From Ascaphus truei (Eukaryota; Chordata; Amphibia; Anura; Ascaphidae): DNA of 64,000 nt. The stretch is taken from positions 121,918,314-121,982,313 of the forward strand of contig CM071568.1 in assembly GCA_036426205.1 (NCBI GenBank). Direction: 5' to 3'. Each line of letters opens with the position of its first letter. The first letter of the stretch is position 1. The notes under the pieces are model-generated. The model made no database searches. It worked only from the letters and a program-made list of their open reading frames with translations, and was not told where the DNA came from. Made by a program: the position numbers and the translations under genes. Positions 26,201 through 38,200 of the stretch are shown one piece after another.

Positions 26201-29200
26201 TGAGTTCAAATGTTGTCCGTTCCTGGGTGCGTTTAAACTTTCCATTGAGGATTTTGACTTTTTAATCATTGATGGAATGATCTGGCTGTGAGAAGTGAGC
26301 AGTATCTTCCTTCGTGTAGTTGTATAGTGTGTCTGTGCAACACACGTTGCAAACTCTGCAATCATATATGCCAAGATCCCACAGCCAGTCGCAACCATGG
26401 AACACTCAATGTTAAAGGATCATACAGCTGCACATCCAGGAATGTAGTATATATGATTCAATGTAACAAATGTGACCAAGGATGCTACATTGGCGAAACC
26501 AGGCCAAAACTTCAAGGCAGACTCTCCCCAACATCTAACCACTAGAATGTGCTTGTGTTCCCCAAATGCAATTGTGCACTCTGTACTTTGCATGTCCTGT
26601 CTTCTGTTGCAATTTAAGGCAACCTACAGTAAGTTAGAAACGTCTTTGGGTTTAGCTGTCGCCAAGGCTAAAAAGTGGTCTTTATCACCGTCCCATCACT
26701 TTACAATGAGCTAAAAAACATGACTTACAGTAGCAATTTAAAGCAACAGTGCCCTGTTTTTATCATAGCCCTGATTTTACAGTATTTTGTGCGCTGGAAA
26801 TCCCTCGGTTTACGGTGTGTGTGTTTTTATTTTTTATAGCTTTTTTTTTTTCTTTGCTGGCTAATAAATACATAGCATATGACATGTTGCATCAAGCAAT
26901 ATGAAGACCTAATATGTCCCAGTGAAAGGGCAGCTTTCTATTCACTGCAGGAAAGCAGCTGTGACCCAGTGGCCTTATTGATATTCCAAAAGGGAAATTT
27001 AAACTGGCATATGAAAAGATATAAAAATCTCAGGATTGCCAGAGCTAATAATTAAACTGCTCTGCCCTGAATTAAATTCTGAAACCACCACGGAAAAGGG
27101 GATAGCTACTTTCATACAAAAAAAGTAGCATTAAAACTTGCCGAGCATGTGTTAAATTGTACATGTTGACCCATTAAGGGTCCTCCAGTTTCAGAGAGGA
27201 TGGAGCTGTTCATATTCCGGTGCTTAAATGAGTAGGTTTTATTGCATAGTGCAAAAATAACACTAGAGGGCAGTATTGGGCAGCAGAAATATTTTTATAG
27301 GGTTTCAGTGCTTTGTAGCAGGATGGTCTGGCCATGTGTGTTTTATAAATATACGTAGCAAAACTTTAGTTTGTTCTCAATTGGCTACTCGTACAATAGA
27401 AAGTAGTGCTTCCATTTTTGTCAACCACTACAGTGCTACTAATCATGAAGGGGACCACCAGAGATGCATAATGTACTTTAACTAGTCTGCCTAGTTGGAG
27501 AACCACTGGCATCAAATCTCATCCTGCTACTGGGAAGGCATTAATGCCAATTCCATCTCTATTTTTACACCTCCATGTGTGTGGAATCTAGGTACAGTAG
27601 CTGATGAGTGGTTGCTGAGGCAATCCCACTTACTGGTCCATGTAACGTAAAATAATGTTGGCATACCCGTATGAATAAATGCCGAAGGACTTTGTGATGC
27701 AGAATGGATGCCAGTTGTAATTGGCAATCTGTACAAATGTGGTGTTTATTTTTTATTTTTGTTTTTTTTTGAAACTTTACCTCGATGCAGTGTCTTAAAA
27801 ATTATGCAATTTCCATTCTTGTCCAACGAATGCCTCTCTGAGACTAGATCTATTCAGAATATAAATATTTAAAGCACAAGTCAATGTATTGGCACACAGT
27901 CCAGTTATTGTGAGCCGGCACGCCTCTGTAGTCCGTGTGTTAGTAGGAGATGTTTGCCAGCATTTGTCTGAGGTGTTAATGGGAGTTAAACAATCTGCTG
28001 TGCTTGGCAAATGGCTTATGTTGGTTCAGTAGTTAGCAACTGCAATGTAATAAGCTCCGTATGTTCATCATTTGTGACTCTCATAGGTGGAATTACTTTT
28101 TTTTTTCTTCTTCTTTTGCATACACCATTTATCACATTCCTATAACTGCATTTGTCCAAGTGGAAAATCTGCATTTCATAACCCGTTACAATGAAAATGC
28201 TACACTATAATATGAATATCCCACATACCTATACACTTCCAGTCCCTTGTGCTTTAAACATGATAAACAAACTCGATGCGCTGGTCTTCATTACCCTTGC
28301 TGAGTACACAATTTGTCAGGCTGGTTATATGTAATACTTGTAACAACCAATAGAAGAGTCCAGATATGCGCAGCCTCTAACTATATTTCATTATGATAAT
28401 GAATATGCATTAAAGTATGAACATTGCCTGTAAGCCAAGAGCGGATTATATGTACTACATGTGGCTAATCACTATTCTAGTTGGAGGACACTGCTCTATG
28501 AACCAAAGTTGTGGAAACTGCTGTGCATTGCTTAAACCGGGATGTGCTGTAGACATGAATAGAAACTGATAGGAGTCTAAGGGCCAGATAATTTACAGTG
28601 TAAAAAGAGTAATGTGAGCATATAACTAGGTAATAACGTAATCCTTTTGAAATAGCATGAGTCAGTGTCAATTTTTGACTTTTTAATTTTGATGTAAATG
28701 CTGGATGTCCAAGGAGATTTTTCTTCATAAGTTGTAAGTTGTTTTATAATGTGCTTCTGTTATGCTATTAATGTGAAGCTTACTGAGTTGTAAACCTGTA
28801 AGGAAAAGAACATTGGCATAATAAGCCAAACAGTAGCAAAGGATTATTGTTGTATGACTATTATGTAACTGTTAAAAAAAAATCTATATCTTGATAGTCA
28901 GATCTGTATCCAGGCAAAATGTCGGTTCAGATGTGAAGGCTATTGTTTAAGCATTTGTTTAATTCGCTCTGCTCTCTCCAGGATTTTTAGACCCAGAAAA
29001 GAAGCTTTTCTCTCATCGAATATTGTCTCGGGATGAATGTATTGATCCTTTTTCCAAAACTGGAAATCTTAGGTTAGTATGCAAATAAAGCTGTTTCCTT
29101 TTACTGAAGCGGACCATTATATTGCATTCCCACACATTGCTTTTCTTATACCTTTACCTATTAATATTAGAAATTAGCTCAGTTTGCAAAAATAAATCAT

Positions 29201-32200
29201 ATTTTAACTCGAGTGCAATTGTGACTCTTGATCAGGGGTTCGCAAACTTGCGGGCGCTTGCAGAGGCCCCGCGCTCTTCCCCAAGGCATTAAAATTAAAT
29301 CCCGGGTGACCACGTGAGGAGTCTGGAACCTCCATTTACCTTGCTTCAGCCGGCGTTTGGAAGCTTCTCCATGGCAACGCGATGGCAAATGACGCCGCTG
29401 GGACATGCAGTGTGACGTCACGCGCGTTGCTATAGCAATGCAGCGGGTGATGTCGCATGACTCCGCACGTCATTTAACACGGCACTGAGCGAAGGGGGGG
29501 GAGGCGAGCACCGGGGGCAAGAGGTAGGGGGGCGCAGGAGCAAAAGTTTGCACACCCCTGCTCTCGATCATATTCTACAAGTCAACTTTTCATACAGTGT
29601 GGGGCATGCAGAGGGACACAGCTTTGGCATGGTAGTGCTTACATTTCAAATACACTTGACTTCTTCCTAGAAGTAACAGATGATAGCTAATGGATTTCAT
29701 ACTTGGAAGAGACTAAACAAATTTCCCACCTACATGTCCAAATGTTGCTGCTTCATGCTTTTGTTTCCCTGTGGCCTAGGAACCTTTTTCCTTGTGGGGA
29801 CTCAATGGTTTGCATTATTGATGACCGAGAAGACGTTTGGAAGTTTGCTCCCAACTTGATTACAGTTAAAAAGTATGTCTACTTTCAAGGCACTGGAGAT
29901 ATCAATGCACCTCCTGGGTCAAGGGAAGCACAGATGAAGAACAAAGGTTAATGGTTATGCTTGTTACACTTGTGTTTCTGGGGTTTTTAATATTTACAGT
30001 CGTCCGTTATTCAGCATCTGTTGCAAGATGGATTCGCTGGCCCCTTGTACAGTAAAGAGTTGTACAAAATAAATACTATTCTGATAGCTGTTATGCTTCT
30101 GTTCAATCACCTGGGTGTATCTCTATATCTGTTTGAATTAAAGTCGCATCCTCCAGAAATTCTTTTGCAGAATACAAAAGTATATCTTGAAAATATTCTG
30201 CACCACTTGTTATATGATTTGTTGATGGAAATCTATATAGGCATTTAATTAGCAGGTTGCAGAACGTACGTCTTATGAAATGACAGTATTTTATTTGTAG
30301 GCTTATAAAACACAGAAAATGCCAGGAAATATCTCATAATTGCTATAAAATAGAATGAAAAGTGTCTCTGTAAATGGTACAAAAGGACTTGTTAAGTCAA
30401 CTTAAAATAAATCTATTTTAATAGTGTGATGCATTGCACGGTTGAATTACATCTGAAGCCCCTCAATCTAGTATTACCACATTTGACAACAGTTTGATCA
30501 TCCTATATTCAGTAGCATTAAAATAATCCTCCTCCATGCCATTTTGACAGTGCTTCATTACAGCTGCTGCTTGTATCTTCTCTTCTTGCTTCAACCTTGA
30601 TGAACATTCGTGTGTGTGTGTGTGTGTGTGTGTCTCCTGTGTTGGGGCGCGCAAATATGTGAAAAGATAAAATAAAACACAAATTGCAATATGCCTTTCA
30701 AAATAGGGGTGGGTCAGATAGATCTTTAATAACTTATTACAATGTGTCCTCACATTCAAAGAGTGTGTTTAATTTTTTATTTAACTAAAAGGAACATTTG
30801 TATCGGTCTGCACTATTTGACTTTTTATTCTTACCATGAAGGTTGCCACCCATCCAGACATATACAGTAAGGACATGATATTGCCACTGATTTATGGATA
30901 TGCCCAATTGAATTAGTAGTATGTGAGTACACCTTCTATAAGTTATTGAAGATCCACCCTATTTTGAGAGACACATTACACTATTTGTGTTTCATTTTCT
31001 CTTCACATATTTGCACTCCCCAACAACTGGACTTCGATGACACTACTTTGTACCATAGAATGTTTATAAATTATTGATATGATTAAGTATAAAGAATTGG
31101 TCCCTTTATGCTTTCCACTACATCATTTTAGGACTAGTAATGCTTACAGGTAACAATCTTTGCTTATTTTTATTGAAATCCTGCTCCAATAAATGGATCA
31201 CTGAACCTTGACCCCTGTGGTATGTTACATTTCAACATTTTTCCTTTGTTGTTGTTGTACAGTAAGCTGTTCTAAAGCACCGGAAGTTACGGAGCAGCCA
31301 GGAGCGGCTTTACAGGATGCCGAGGAATCAAAGAGCATTCTTGTGGAGGAACAGAGCAATGGGCTTGGAAAAACCAGGAAGGAACTAAACGGTGGATGTG
31401 CGGCAAACCGTGAGCTTCCCAATAGGGAACTTAATACCAGTGATGGATTACAACAGAGAGACCCTGCCTCTAGTCACCACGCAGGCATTTCAAACAGCAA
31501 GGATGGGACACCACCCACAGAAGCACTGCCCTCTTTAGAACAGGATGAAAGGACAGTGATCAGCAAGCCCCAGTCACAGACTGGGGCAGCAAAAGACCTG
31601 GACTTCGACCTGTCCAGTGACAGCGACAGTGAGCCAGAAGTTAAGAAAACCTCATCGCCTTCATCAGCCTCCGATAGTGAAAGTGAATGTAAGAGAAGCT
31701 GGAGGAAATCTAATAAGCTCGACCAGGAATCGACTATGCCGCAGGAACCTTGTACGGATGATGACTCTGGCAAACTGTGGCCCGAGAACCATTCTGGCGA
31801 TGAAAAGCAGACCGCTGATGCAAAAGACAAGCCTCTAGCAGAGGAAGAGGGGATGGAGGTTCAGGATGTAGATCAAGATGGCCTTTGTGACCTAGGGAAT
31901 GGCTGTGCAGATAGGAAGGAAGTTGAGACTGAATCCCAAAACAGCGAACAGTCTGGTATCACGGTGGGGGAGTCCTTGGACCAAAGCATGGAAGAGGAGG
32001 ATGACAACGACGACCTGGATGAAGATGACCATTTAATATACCTTGAGGAAATCCTTGTCCGTGTACACACGGATTACTATGCAAAGTACGAGCAATACGT
32101 GAAAAAAGAGGTTGAGGAAGTTCCAGACATTCGTAAAATTGTGCCCGAGCTGAAGAGTAAAGTGTTGGAACATGCTATTGTTGCTTTTAGTGGCCTTCAT

Positions 32201-35200
32201 CCCACAAACTTCCCTGTAGAGAGGACACGAGAACATTACCATGCCAGAGCCTTGGGAGCAAAGATCAGCAAGCACCTCACCATGAATCCCGACGATCCTA
32301 ATAAGGTGACCCACCTTGTTGCAGCAAGGGCTGGTAAGTGCAATATTCTTACATGTTTTTACATCTGATCGTATGCAGCTTGTAGTGTACAAGCTAACGC
32401 TCTGGTTATGTAGGTTATATATCTTAGGTTCTGTTGCGTTTGTGGTGGGATGCTTCAGAGCTCCTACATTGCAACCAGTTTCTGGCTTCCATAATCCTTG
32501 TCATGATGTATCCTTAAACATGTTTTGTGTGTTAATGCAATGGGGCAACCAAGGGGCTAACTTCTTGTTCAGTGTTCTTTGAGTCCCTGCCTTTCGGTCA
32601 GTGTGTTCTTTAAGTTACACGTTCTAAACCATAAGGAAGCACTTTGATTTCTAAGAGGACACAGAAGAAAATATTTTTTTTATCAGACTATGCTTGTGGG
32701 AGGAGTGAGAAACTCCAGATATGTGCATGTGTTCTTGTGGGTGTTGCAATTTGCCTGTTCTATCACTTCACAGAAATTTTACAAGCCAGATCCTAAAGTA
32801 TTACCTGGAGAACCATTGTCATTGCAGGCCAACATTAATTAAATAAATCGTGGACATACTATAATTTTACACAACCCCTCCCCCACACCCCATTGCAATG
32901 CCACTTCAAACGCCTGTTAACCATGACCATTGGAAGCCTTCACAGGACACTAATTAATGTCCACTACTGTAGCAAGTAACGGGTAATACATTCAACCTGC
33001 AATGTGTCAAAAAAGCCTTTTACAATACTTACAAAATGCTGCTAAAATGAATGTGGTAATCACTGAGAGAAAGTTATTGAGTATTATATATACCCTCGGG
33101 TGACTCCCTGCTACCCGAAATACATACTTCCGTAAGGGTGCCGGTATCTCAGTGCTGTTTACAGGTCCTGGTCACGCTGGCCAATAGGAAGCCGCAAGTG
33201 ATGACGTCACAGCTTCCTGTTGGCCCGCTGGATATTTAAGCGGACATTTCAATATCAACACCCTACCCAGCCGGGGGTGCTACCGGCACCTCACATGGAG
33301 TTATGTATCTCGGGAAGCGGGGGATTCTCTCGACTGAAATCAACGCGGTTCAGCTCCGAAGACACCCTGCTTCAATCCTATTTATTTATTTTTTAAATGG
33401 CCGCTTGGACTACTACTAAATTCAGTGGTCGTCTACCAGATTCCAGGTTATAAAACTGTGCATAGCTACTGGAAAGTGGCAGATAATAGACACCGTGACA
33501 CGTATCTGGTTTCTTTTAGCACAAATCAAAGAGAAATTGGGTAAAACATTTGTCTAAGACCCAAAATGTTAGATTCATCTTGAGAACATACCATTACGAG
33601 GGCGAGTCTCACACTTTTCTCTCCGCCTATTGCCAGACATCTGAGGTGTCTGTTCATTATAATTAAAGTAGAAGTTTTCTGTTCACTTTTTATTTATTTT
33701 AGAAAGTCTATTTTCATGCATCTTATTTGCAATCTTTTGTATTGGCACTGTTAACTATTTGTTTTAACTTTGATTTATCCTTGTACGATCTTTTAGCTCT
33801 AATTGAACCCTTTTACATTTGAGGGCTTTCGTCACATTTGGTTAAATTGCAGGTGTATGCGTCTTTCTTGGTGCCCTGCGGGCAGGTGATGGTCAACATG
33901 GCGACCCAGTTTACAGTTGACCCCTTTCACACACGGACAACCCCTTTTGGTGTGTTCACGTGAGTGAGCTTGTACATGACCGTCACTCTTTTCCAACATT
34001 TAAATGAATGTGAAAACCAACTATGCCATATGCTTGAGTACAGATTAACTGGCTTTGGCACAAGTTTGAGGCCTGAAATCTTTTTCATAAAGAATGAATT
34101 GATACACTTCAATGGCTGACTGTCAGAATAGTATGCTTTCGTGACTACTAAAGTCCATTCTCCAGGCATTTTTTCTTGCTAAACCCGCCTGGAGAAGGGG
34201 TTTTAGGAGAATTGCAACCTTTCAGAAACGCTAACTTGTATTTGTACCATATTGGCTAACGCAGTACCACCCTCCAAATACTAAAATATTTTTGGAATAC
34301 TTAAGTGAAGAAAGTGGAGGGGGGTCCTTTTTACAGTAATTGTATTCTGTGGTTTGTAGCAGGTGTGTAAGTGTAAAGTGCATCTTCATATGTTGATATG
34401 TTGTCGCAATCAGTTTGACTTTAAGGAGACGAGCAACGCTTCATAAAATGGATTTTCGCATGATGGTCTATTCTGTGCATTTGATTGTAAAACTACATAA
34501 AATGTTGATGGATAAAAGCTTACAAATAACAGTCCCACGTTATGTTAGAGAAGCCTCATACTTTCCCTTTTTGTGTGCGCACTTTCAGGTAATATAGGAC
34601 GCGCGTAGTTCTTGCCTTATTGCTCTATAGTGTCTTGAAGCTGCCGTTAAAAAACAAACAAACAAAAAAACACTGACAAGTGATTAGCTAAATTGCAGAT
34701 CGATCCGTTCTCCTGTAACTCAGAGCAAAGCGATCGATTATTTAATTCAGTTATTGCTGTGGAAGATTACCCACAATGCAAGGTTCTGTGTGGAAGATCA
34801 TGTGACCAGGCAGGCACTAGTAGATAAGATTGGTGCGCTGCTAGAGAGAGGGCAGGGCTCAAGAGCCAGAGCCTGTCCCAGTAGGGGAAGGGGATGTGAC
34901 TTTGTAAATGCTTTCTATGAAACAAAATGCATGCTACATTAGGATCATAAAAAAAGTCTTTAAAAATTGTTTATAAAAAAAATGCTATAAGTATTTTTTT
35001 ATAGAACTGATTTATTTAAAAAACACACGTAGGATATTGCTTGAACTGTAGCAATCATGCATTCCTGTTTAACTTTTTTATTTTTAAAATATAGTTATAG
35101 GTGGGAAGCAAGAGGTCTCCCGATACATACAAGGGGTCTCCAGGTTCCCTAGATACATACATGTATGAGGTGACGATAGCAGCTCTGGCTGGGCTATCGA

Positions 35201-38200
35201 AACGGCGGATTTAAAGGTCTCCCGTCACGCGGACCAATACAAGGCAGTGACCTCGTCCCTTCCGGCTTTTCATTGGCCCGCGTCACCATGACCTTTTTTA
35301 ACCTGCGGTGCACCTACTGTGGAGGCGAGTATCTCGAGGAGCAGGGGGTCCCCGAAGCTGAAATTAATGTGGCTCAACTCCCGGAGACACCCGGCTTCAA
35401 ACATATTTTTAAAAAAAATAATAATAATTTTTGTTCCTTTTTAATTGTAATTTGATACATAATTTAAAAAAAAATTGTTTCATTGTAAATAGAATTTAAC
35501 AGATGTTTGAAGGCTTTTTAAATAAATGTGCTCTTCATCGTAGACTATGCTGTAAATGGATGGCAGTGTGTAGTAAGCAACAATGAGAAATGTCTCGAGC
35601 AACTGGAGCAGAAGCCTGGTCCATTCTGGCACAAAGGGATCTATATGGGAGGCACATCATTCTTGATTTAAACATCTATGGAATTAGCGGAGAATGGCTA
35701 GGGTAGATTTGTGCTGTAAACAAATAATTTTGTCAGCAATGTGTGAACTGGTGTGTACATTTATAGCACTTTTTTTGTTTTTTTCCCCAGCACAGGGTTT
35801 CATTGCATACGGTTGATATGTTCAATGTTCATTTGTTACTTTGAAGGGACGGGGGTTCGACGTTGAAACATTGGGTACAGGTGATAAAAGGACGGGAGTA
35901 GTGTTGTACCGGGTAATGTTTTATATATAAAAAGAGTAACGGGTATCCGGACAAAATCAATAGTTCTACCCGGTTGGCACTTACCTGCAGGGTGGAGGAA
36001 GACCGCGGCAACATCTATGAAAAGCAGCAGAGGTCCTGTGGCGGTGGCAGCATCAGAAGTGTCTTCAGCCGGCGTGGGAGCTGCAGGAATTAATCCATTA
36101 CACAGCACAGCAGCAGGTAAGCAGTGAGAGCCGGGGAACCATGTGACCAGAGCAGGAGCGTTCCTATTGGACAGACAGCTGTCCAATAGAAAGCTCCTGC
36201 TCTGGTCACATGGTTCCCCGGCTTACACTGCTTACCTGCTGCTGTGCTGTGTAATGGATTAATTCCTGCAGCTCCCACGCCGGCTGAAGACACTTCTGAT
36301 GCTGCCACAGGTAGTGATTATTTTCAGATATCCTGACATTACCCGGCACCGGGCCCACTTCTCAGTTGCCGGGTCCGGGTAATGTCCAGGTAGTTGAAAA
36401 TGTTCCGGGTACTAGGTACATCACTAGACTGGAGAGTTTCAGAATAAAATAGATTGAAGAGAAACAGTGGTGCTCAATATTCAATGTGTGCACTGGTAGT
36501 AATAATGTTCATCATGTTTTTTATGAGACCACAAGAAATCACACTACACCTTTTCAGCAATATAAATGTCCATAAATGAAGAGCCAAAGGCCAAATAACC
36601 TAGTGATGTCCCTTGGACTATCACAGCAATGGTTATAAAACAATATACCCTTGTATATGATACATCCCCAAAATAGAGGCACACGGTAACGAATATGAGG
36701 GCAACTGCCCGTTACCTGCCCCTAGGGGTAAGGCGAATCCAATGTGCAGGGTCCCGTGGGTAGCGTGCAGTCCTGAAGAGTAGATACGAAAACAGTAGGG
36801 GAGCAAAGGTGCACAGCAGGTAGAAATATATGGCAACTCCAGGATAAGATAAAAAGTATTTAATGCATCAGCAGTTCACAACAGAAAAAAGTCAGAAACG
36901 CACCAACGCGTTTCGTCCAGTGGGACTTTGTCAAGGTGTGTGATAGACAACAAATGATCTTACCTAAGTAGTGCTGCCATTTCGTGCCAAAAATCGGGCC
37001 GGCGCGACGTCATCGCTCAGCACTGAGATCCGCCGCGTCAGAGCGACAGTCAGACAGGCCTACCAGTGAACTGGTGCTCGAGTGACGTCACTCACACGTG
37101 AGCAAACCCGGTATAGATGCGCAGCAAGGCGCCACCCCTACCAGGCTCTCGGCGCTAGTGTAGCACTAAAACCGTATTCTAAATCGCTGATTACCCGTGT
37201 TGTCGACATCAGGGATAAAAGGTTGGTACGGTAATTGTGTGCAGGAGAGGGGGTAATTTATTGTGCCATTTTAATTTAAAAGTAGATTTTATTTGTAAAA
37301 TATTAAATGAACCAATCTGCTTGTTACATTTATTAGGGATTAAATACATTTTTACAATACTTGTATTGCAATAATTGATATTACAGAACTTCAAATGTCT
37401 TCATTTTTGCTTTCTATTGGCTATTCATTTAAATTTTACTTATCAATATCGTGTTGTTTTTTATTTTTTTTTAACGCCCAACCCTAGATCTTGCTGCTGG
37501 AAATACAGCCGTGCCATATTCAGAATCACAACCACGTGGTCGCTTACGTTGTGATCACATGGTTGCATGCACCCCACCCCCTGTGAAAATGCAAACTCTT
37601 TCTCCCCTGGAAAACGAGCAACAATCTTATGACGTTCTCAGGCTGGCATAAGGTCCCCTGGTGTTGTCCTGAAAACACATTGGGACCTTATGCAGCAAAA
37701 ACGAATATTGTATTTAGTCTCCTCTAACAATTGGGCAGGAAGTCCACTCACAAGTATTAGTTGCTGTCCCCTCCTATGATGGTTTTTCCTCCCCTTTCTG
37801 TGAATAAAGCTGCATTCTTTTGCCTTTACTCTGGCTCCCAAAAATACTACCTGCTTGCATACTTTGTAGACCTTTCAATAAGGAACTTTGATAATTAACT
37901 CCGGTTTGATAACTGTTATGCTATGGTTGTGTAGACGGTTATATTTTAGGACAAAATGGGGGGGAAACATGAATGTATGTTGGTTATTTCCAACAGTTTA
38001 ATCTTGGAAATAAAATGAATGTCCATTTATTTTTAAATCTCTTGCCAGGAATAGGTTGGTGATTGACAGCAGTTTGACACGTGCGGCAGTTTTTCTTTAT
38101 TGTATTTATTTTGTGTGTGTCCCCGTTCTTCTTTTGTTTTTGTTTGTTTTTTGTTTTTATTATTACAACTTGTCTATTTTTTTTTCCTTCTATTTTTGTA

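Larger units (their letters stand above)
23133..31262 (+). other. CTDP1: CTDP1 introns 4 to 7
   Basis: Intron 4 is 23133-24995, intron 5 is 25147-28981, intron 6 is 29073-29779 and intron 7 is 29947-31262. Listed repeats occupy parts of introns 4, 5 and 6. The 26600-28980 stretch and 29950-31260 (apart from a short GT repeat) are AT-rich with nothing I recognise. Confidence 0.8.

Noticed and set aside
36120..36310. Possible microRNA gene from the long hairpin
   Set aside because: The hairpin is part of a hAT MITE with target duplication and is far longer than a pri-miRNA stem; no independent support.
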